A stretch of 46,321 nucleotides of DNA, taken from contig NZ_SLYA01000014.1 in the NCBI RefSeq assembly GCF_004340965.1, forward strand, positions 1 to 46,321, in the 5' to 3' direction. The position numbers were made by a program, and so were the translations under genes. The notes beneath the pieces are model-generated. The model ran no database searches and was not told where the DNA came from. It saw only the letters and a program-made list of their open reading frames with translations. This stretch comes from Sphingomonas sp. PP-CE-1A-559 (lineage in GTDB: Bacteria > Pseudomonadota > Alphaproteobacteria > Sphingomonadales > Sphingomonadaceae). This document shows positions 42,206 through 46,321 of the stretch, piece by piece. Position 1 is the stretch's first letter; the number at the start of each line of letters is the position of its first letter.

Positions 42206-42508
42206 ATGGGCCGTAATCGTCGACCATCGAAGCAAATGCTGCTCTTGTTGGAGGCGCTGTCGGCGCACACGCAACTGTGGCGCCACGGCTACGATCTAAT
42301 GAAAGAAACAGGGCTTCTGTCTGGAACGCTGTACCCGCTACTGATCCGCATGACCGACCAGGGGCTCGTCGAGGCCGAGTGGCGGGAGCCGGAACACCCT
42401 GGCCGTCCTGCTCGCCATGCGTACCGTTTAACGAATGCCGGCGTGGCATTTGCGCGGACGGCGACACCTGCCGGTCCGGTCACCTTCACCAAGGGCTCCT
42501 TCGCATGA
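42206..42508 (+). CDS. PadR-family transcription regulator
   Basis: A 100-residue PadR-like winged-helix protein. MGRNRRPSKQMLLLLEALSAHTQLWRHGYDLMKETGLLSGTLYPLLIRMTDQGLVEAEWREPEHPGRPARHAYRLTNAGV contains the recognition helix (SGTLYPLLIRM) and the wing (P-G-R-P-A-R-H-x-Y-x-L-T). PadR proteins bind AT-rich dyads and repress genes, often the neighbouring membrane or transport gene. ATG 42206 is preferred to the TTG at 42194 because GGAA lies just upstream. Its stop overlaps the start of the membrane-protein gene by four bases (ATGA), so they are coupled, and that gene is its probable target. Confidence 0.9.
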   Translation: MGRNRRPSKQMLLLLEALSAHTQLWRHGYDLMKETGLLSGTLYPLLIRMTDQGLVEAEWREPEHPGRPARHAYRLTNAGVAFARTATPAGPVTFTKGSFA

Positions 42509-43143
42509 CATTAGCAGTGTCGCGGGCTTTGCTGTCATTGGCCAGTCGGTCTCTCGGCTCGGATCGCCGAACGTGGGCGATGGCCATGGAAGCGGAGTTC
42601 GAAGCCGCGGTCGACGATCGGCGTCCATTCCTGTTCGCTCTCGGTTGCCTGTTCGCAGCATGGCGCGAAATCGGGAAGCACAGCGAAGGGCGACTGATTG
42701 TTGCGACCTACGCGCTCGCCTTGGGAGTACTCATCCCGATGGCAGCTCTGCAGTTCCAGCAGGCGGTCGGCTTCCTGTCCTCGGCGGACGGTCCGCCTTT
42801 CGGCGACCCAAGCGCCAGCGACGGGCCGAACCTGTATTTGATCTGGTCCCAGAACAGCGCCATCCCGGTCTTGCTGATCACGTGGCTTCTGCTTGGCATG
42901 GCGCACCTTTGCCTTGCGTGGATGCTCGTGGAGGGGGACTGGCCGCGCATCGTGAAGTGCGGCACGCTGATAGCGGCGGCAATGATCACGCTCTCGCTGT
43001 TCATGGGCGTCTTGATGCTCGATTTGTCGTCATTGAGGGCGCAAGTCGCGGAGCTGGCGATCGAGTTTGTGGCGGTGGTATCCATGTCGCAGTGGCACAT
43101 TCGAGTTCTTGCAGGTGCTTCGCGCGATTGGCCTACTCGGTAG
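42505..43143 (+). CDS. Membrane protein coupled to PadR regulator
   Basis: A 212-residue protein. After a charged N-terminus (TLAVSRALLSLASRSLGSDRRTWAMAMEAEFEAAVDDRRP) come hydrophobic segments at about residues 44-52, 60-82, 112-134, 148-168 and 172-188. Membrane proteins like this often sit directly behind PadR genes; a stress- or signal-related function is possible but unproven. The start is defined by the ATGA overlap with the PadR stop. Confidence 0.82.
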   Translation: MTLAVSRALLSLASRSLGSDRRTWAMAMEAEFEAAVDDRRPFLFALGCLFAAWREIGKHSEGRLIVATYALALGVLIPMAALQFQQAVGFLSSADGPPFGDPSASDGPNLYLIWSQNSAIPVLLITWLLLGMAHLCLAWMLVEGDWPRIVKCGTLIAAAMITLSLFMGVLMLDLSSLRAQVAELAIEFVAVVSMSQWHIRVLAGASRDWPTR

Positions 43144-43195
43144 CTTGTAGGCAGCCTTTACGATCCATGCGACTGGCTGGACCTTCGCGGACCTA

Positions 43196-43220
43196 CTTGA
43201 CTCTTAAATCTACATATGTT
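43196..43220 (+). promoter_or_regulatory. Promoter-like element shared with 43773
   Basis: CTTGACTCTTAAATCTACATATGTT. It contains a TTGACT hexamer and an AT-rich stretch and is nearly identical to the 24-base element at 43773-43796. It lies 111 bases upstream of the gene at 43331. Confidence 0.4.
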
Positions 43221-43330
43221 GTTCTGTGGCTAACGCGAGGGTGGCGAGGTTCGACGCTGAGGGTCGATGAAACGCAGAAGCCGTGTACGCGCTGAGAGGA
43301 ACAGCGTCCGACGTGCGAAAGGGAGCGACG

Positions 43331-43720
43331 ATGCGACGTGGGATTAGTATAGGCGGCGTTGCAGCCGGCACTGTCTTACTCATCGCTTTATTTGTCTTCC
43401 TCCGTAAGCCTGTCGTTGATGCCAGCGCGAACGGCCTGTTCGCAAATGACTTCTGCGGCACGATAAAGCTTACCGACGGCGAGATGCTGCTCAACGATCA
43501 GCAAACCATATCCTACATTGTCGGTAGAGATGCAGATGGGCCGTACATCTTGCCGCGCTTTGATGTTGGCGTCGTATCCGATCAAGGGCTCGACGTGGAC
43601 GGAACGCGCTCGGTGCGGAAGCTACGGCTCGACAGGCTACCTTCAGCGACAAAGCTTACGCTTCATGAGGGTTTGACGCCCTACGTCTTTAAAAGGCTGA
43701 CGCCACACCTTCGCAAATAA
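43331..43720 (+). CDS. Small single-anchor membrane protein of unknown function
   Basis: A 129-residue protein with one N-terminal hydrophobic segment (residues 5-24, ISIGGVAAGTVLLIALFVF) that could be a membrane anchor or uncleaved signal. The rest (GLFANDFCGTIKLTDGEMLLNDQQTISYIVGRDADGPYILPRF...) is predicted as a beta-rich periplasmic domain. ATG 43331 has GGGAGCGACG upstream. No family recognised. It is preceded by a promoter-like element shared with the second hydrolase. Confidence 0.72.
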   Translation: MRRGISIGGVAAGTVLLIALFVFLRKPVVDASANGLFANDFCGTIKLTDGEMLLNDQQTISYIVGRDADGPYILPRFDVGVVSDQGLDVDGTRSVRKLRLDRLPSATKLTLHEGLTPYVFKRLTPHLRK

Positions 43721-43772
43721 TCTCGAAGGATCTGTAAATCAGTTCGAATGAATTGGCCCGCGCCAGCTTCGC

Positions 43773-43796
43773 CTTGCCACTAAATCTATATATGTT
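43773..43796 (+). promoter_or_regulatory. Promoter-like element, second copy
   Basis: CTTGCCACTAAATCTATATATGTT, matching the element at 43196. It lies 118 bases before the second hydrolase start and is followed by a run of nine G residues (43805-43813). Both are in one intergenic gap between same-strand genes. Confidence 0.4.
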
Positions 43797-43804
43797 TTTA
43801 TAGC

Positions 43805-43813
43805 GGGGGGGGG
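43805..43813 (+). repeat. Nine-G homopolymer in the second hydrolase leader
   Basis: An uninterrupted run of nine G residues between the promoter-like element and the start codon. Runs of this length are prone to slippage in replication and sequencing. Confidence 0.6.
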
Positions 43814-43913
43814 AAGGCTGCAGAATGCCACGAGCGGTTGTTCGGCAGCGAACGGTGGGAAGATTTTGGCACAGCATACCTGCCGTGCTGCACGGTGAGG
43901 AGATGGAGCAATA

Positions 43914-45056
43914 ATGAAAGCCATGACCAATACGTTCCGGGGGTCCCCCATACGGCTATTAACGGCCCTTCTCCCGCTTCTCGCGACAGGCATCGCCGGC
44001 CGCGTAGAGGCGCAATCACAGGCAAAGGTCGGCAAACCGTCGCCGAACCGTGCTGGCATGGCCGTACCCGGGCCGATCGCCACCGAGGTTCGCATTTCAT
44101 CCGAGCCGGGTGTTACTCTTGCGGGAACGCTTTACCTGCCGGCAGGCCACGGTAAGGGTCCTTATCCCTTGGCCGTGATGATTCAGGGGAGTGGACCCAA
44201 TAAACGTGGTGGCTTTGCCGAGCTAATCAAACAACTGTCCGCCGACGGCATCGCTGCTCTAGAATATGACAAGCGCGGGGTCGGGCAGTCGACCGGCACC
44301 TATGAGGAGGATCCCGAGCGGCTAACCGCGGACGCTGCCGCCGCTATTGCGACGATGCGCCATCGCTCGGATATCGCCGGCAGCCGCATTGCGTTGGTCG
44401 GCCATAGCGGGGGCGGTGTAATCGCGCCTGCGGCAGCGGCTGCCGATCCCGACATTGCCGCCGTGGTGACGCTGGCGGGCAATGTTGGCGACGGGCTGCC
44501 TTACGTCAGGAAGGGGCTTTACAGGCAGATGATGAAGATGGTTGTTGGCGGCCGTGACACCCTCGTCGGTCCGGCGGCGGATGCGACTATGACTTTGCTC
44601 CAGGCTCGCGTGGACAGCAGAGATGCGGCAACGATCTCACGCCTTCGTGCAAACGCTGTCGACCGGTTCGAGGCAGCGGGATTCCCACGACCACAGGCGG
44701 AACAAGCGCTCGCGATGATCGACGTTCCAGATGCCTGGAAAGGAAGCAAATTACGCTCGGCCTCCGATCTCAAGGCCCTGCACATACCCGTTCTAGCGGT
44801 CTACGGGACCAAGGATACGGTGGTGGATGACGCATCCGCAGCACGTGCCGCCTTGGCGAGCAACCCTCACGCTCGAGTTGTGATGCTGGACGGGCTCGGC
44901 CACTCGTTCCAGGAAGGCGCAGTCACTGGCGCGTCGGATGAGGCGTCGAAGTTGGGCCCGTACCTCGGATCGCCTCGCCTTGTGGCAATCGTTGGCGACT
45001 GGCTTCGAAACACGCTGTCGTCGAAAATTGGCAGGGGGATGGGACAAGTGCGGTAA
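43914..45056 (+). CDS. Exported alpha/beta hydrolase, paralogue 2
   Basis: A 380-residue enzyme with a signal peptide (about 1-34, LLTALLPLLATGIAGRVEAQ). The motifs parallel those at 40708: QGSGPNKRGG, DKRGVGQSTG, nucleophile Ser165 in VGHSGGG, Asp301 in AVYGTKDTVV and His330 in DGLGHSF. The two proteins share the fold and motif order but are clearly diverged, so this is an old duplication or two lateral family members. The ATG at 43914 has GGAG five bases upstream. The neighbouring PadR and LysR regulators could control it; no direct evidence. Confidence 0.9.
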   Translation: MKAMTNTFRGSPIRLLTALLPLLATGIAGRVEAQSQAKVGKPSPNRAGMAVPGPIATEVRISSEPGVTLAGTLYLPAGHGKGPYPLAVMIQGSGPNKRGGFAELIKQLSADGIAALEYDKRGVGQSTGTYEEDPERLTADAAAAIATMRHRSDIAGSRIALVGHSGGGVIAPAAAAADPDIAAVVTLAGNVGDGLPYVRKGLYRQMMKMVVGGRDTLVGPAADATMTLLQARVDSRDAATISRLRANAVDRFEAAGFPRPQAEQALAMIDVPDAWKGSKLRSASDLKALHIPVLAVYGTKDTVVDDASAARAALASNPHARVVMLDGLGHSFQEGAVTGASDEASKLGPYLGSPRLVAIVGDWLRNTLSSKIGRGMGQVR

Positions 45057-45427
45057 CGTACATTTTCGCCGCTCGACGACTAATTAATCCGCTGCTGCTT
45101 CTGGGCGTCGGTTCTTAAACTCTAACCGGCGTTTGACGGCGCTAAGTCGCCGTCCGCTCCGCATGCACGATCATCGGCCCTGCGCCTGTTCCAACTGCAG
45201 AAGCAGGCATTCCGCACTTCTCTCCCATTACGACATTCGCGCGCGGATAACTGGGCTTCGAAATCGATCGTTCTTAAATATGAACCAACGTCCGAAGTTG
45301 GGAAACGAGGGAAAGGGCTTGAGCGTCCGGAGGTGGGTCTCTGCCGTAGTTGAGACGCTGCGCGACAATTGATGATCGGCGACTAAGAGCCCGCTTTTGT
45401 TACCGGGCGCGGTCTCGCTGTCCATCA
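45057..45427. other. Convergent intergenic region with a repeat copy
   Basis: Between the second hydrolase and the LysR gene. It contains one copy of the 60-bp element (45280-45339). No gene or clear terminator was recognised. Confidence 0.5.
45280..45339 (+). repeat. Dispersed 60-bp element, copy 6
   Basis: ATGAACC, then CGTCCGAAGTTGGGAA and right core GTCCGGAGGTGGGTC. GAAGT (45294-45298) and GTCCG (45325-45329) are 26 bases apart. Best-matched pair with copy 2. Confidence 0.78.
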
Positions 45428-46318
45428 TCACCGCAGCTTTATCCACTCAATGAAGGTCCGCATGGCGGCAGGCAGGTGGCGTCTGCTGGGGTAGTAAAGT
45501 TGGAAGCCCGGGAAAGGCTTGCACCAGTTCATCAACACGCGTTGAAGCGATCCGTCTGCAATATGCTTCTCGACCCTGCTTTCGACTAAAAGTGCGATGC
45601 CGCAACCCCGCAAGGCGCCGTCGAGCAGGAGGTCGGTATCGTTTGCGGTCATGACGCTGTCGACAATCACGTCCACTGGCCCCTTGGGGCCATCGAAGTG
45701 CCAAGGATGCAGGGCACCGGTTTCGTACCAACGGTACGTTAGGCAGGCGTGACCGTTTAGCTCGGTGGGCGACTGCGGTGGCGGCCGCTCAGCAAAATAG
45801 ACCGGCGACGCCACGACAGCCATGCGGAGGTCCGGGGTGAGGGGCACCGAGATCATGTCCTGCTGAACGATCGAGCCCGACCGGATCCCGAAATCGAAGC
45901 CTCTCCCAATCACATCAATGATGCTATCGTCGATCACGAGATCGAGCCGGATGTCGGGATAGGCGGCGCGAAAGGCCGCCAGTTTTGGCATGACGATCAA
46001 TTGTGCCGCAATTCGCGGCATGTTGATCCGCACGAGTCCGCGTGGATGCTGCTGAAAAGCGCCGACATCACGCACCGCATCTTCGACCTCGGCGACCGAC
46101 GGTTTTAGACGCTCCAACAAGGCTTGCCCCGCCTCGGTTGGCGCGACACTGCGGGTCGTACGGTGGAGGAGACGGGCGCCCAGACGCTGCTCGAGCGATC
46201 GCATGCTGTGACTTAGCGCCGAGGGCGAAATGTTCAGCCTCAGGGCAGCACCTCGAAAACTTCGCTCATCCGCGATGGCCATGAAGGCCATCAGTTCAGC
46301 AAACTCTGCGCCACGCAT
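45428..46318 (-). CDS. LysR-family transcription regulator
   Basis: A 296-residue LysR-type regulator. Residues 1-60 form the winged helix-turn-helix (LMAFMAIADERSFRGAALRLNISPSALSHSMRSLEQRLGARLLHRTTRSVAPTEAG). A linker helix and a two-lobed co-inducer domain follow (from about 90: GLVRINMPRIAAQLIVMPKLAAFRAAYPDIRLDLVID ... ). The domain resembles the CrgA-like branch, whose ligands are small organic molecules. The ATG at 46318 is the natural LysR start but lies three bases from the window edge, so its ribosome site and the divergent neighbour it probably regulates are outside. Confidence 0.92.
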   Translation of the reverse strand: MRGAEFAELMAFMAIADERSFRGAALRLNISPSALSHSMRSLEQRLGARLLHRTTRSVAPTEAGQALLERLKPSVAEVEDAVRDVGAFQQHPRGLVRINMPRIAAQLIVMPKLAAFRAAYPDIRLDLVIDDSIIDVIGRGFDFGIRSGSIVQQDMISVPLTPDLRMAVVASPVYFAERPPPQSPTELNGHACLTYRWYETGALHPWHFDGPKGPVDVIVDSVMTANDTDLLLDGALRGCGIALLVESRVEKHIADGSLQRVLMNWCKPFPGFQLYYPSRRHLPAAMRTFIEWIKLR

Positions 46319-46321
46319 ACT

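Noticed and set aside
1..46321. CRISPR arrays, tRNA or rRNA genes, insertion-sequence ends or prophage genes.
   Set aside because: No regularly spaced identical repeats, cloverleaf, transposase or structural phage genes were found by reading both strands; the six 60-bp copies are kilobases apart and not CRISPR-like.

Overview
The window looks like chromosomal DNA of an alphaproteobacterium, most probably a Sphingomonas-like sphingomonad. Reasons: moderately high GC by eye, HWE-type sensor kinases, a very large TonB-dependent receptor of the Xanthomonas/Caulobacter type followed by SapC, cupin-8 and tryptophan-halogenase genes, and several small conserved proteins of sphingomonad type. No rRNA, tRNA, CRISPR array, insertion sequence or prophage was recognised. 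About 45 protein genes are supported.

Layout. 0-9.2 kb: small regulatory or exported proteins, a BLUF blue-light sensor behind a coupled small gene, and a LOV-PAS-HWE histidine kinase divergent from a stand-alone receiver protein. 9.2-13.3 kb: a PAS-PAS-LuxR regulator, then an accessory-looking patch with a VapBC toxin-antitoxin pair and three small genes. 13.4-24.9 kb: a carbohydrate-utilisation locus. It comprises a LacI regulator and a FucP-like sugar transporter on the minus strand, divergent from an exported GH3 glycosidase, a TonB-dependent receptor, SapC, a cupin-8 (JmjC-like) protein and a flavin-dependent halogenase. An identical 17-bp sequence containing a perfect 12-bp palindrome lies in front of both the GH3 gene and the receptor gene, and is very probably the LacI operator. 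25.3-29.8 kb: a DUF885 metallopeptidase, a nucleoside deaminase, a PLP-dependent decarboxylase-family enzyme and a small helix-hairpin-helix protein. 29.8-33.4 kb: two further LOV histidine kinases, each followed by its own single-domain response regulator. 33.8-36.9 kb: a membrane protein, an M48 metalloprotease with a LysM-like tail, a 42-codon ORF and a large unknown protein. 37.4-39.9 kb: an exported GH43 glycosidase and SGNH esterase, likely an operon for substituted plant polysaccharide. 40.2-46.3 kb: two paralogous exported alpha/beta hydrolases, a PadR regulator coupled to a membrane protein, small membrane proteins and a LysR regulator.

How the parts may work together. The GH3/TonB locus reads as one regulon: outer-membrane uptake by the receptor, glycoside cleavage by GH3, inner-membrane import by the FHS transporter and control by LacI, with the SapC/cupin/halogenase trio of unknown chemistry attached by overlapping genes. 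Three LOV kinases, one BLUF protein and three receiver-only proteins make the window unusually rich in blue-light sensing.

The least expected signal is outside genes. Six intergenic copies of an ungapped 60-bp element, all on the plus strand, share a bipartite consensus with exactly 26 bases between the two cores; a seventh half copy lies on the minus strand. Start sites were chosen from visible ribosome binding sites and often differ from the longest possible reading frame.
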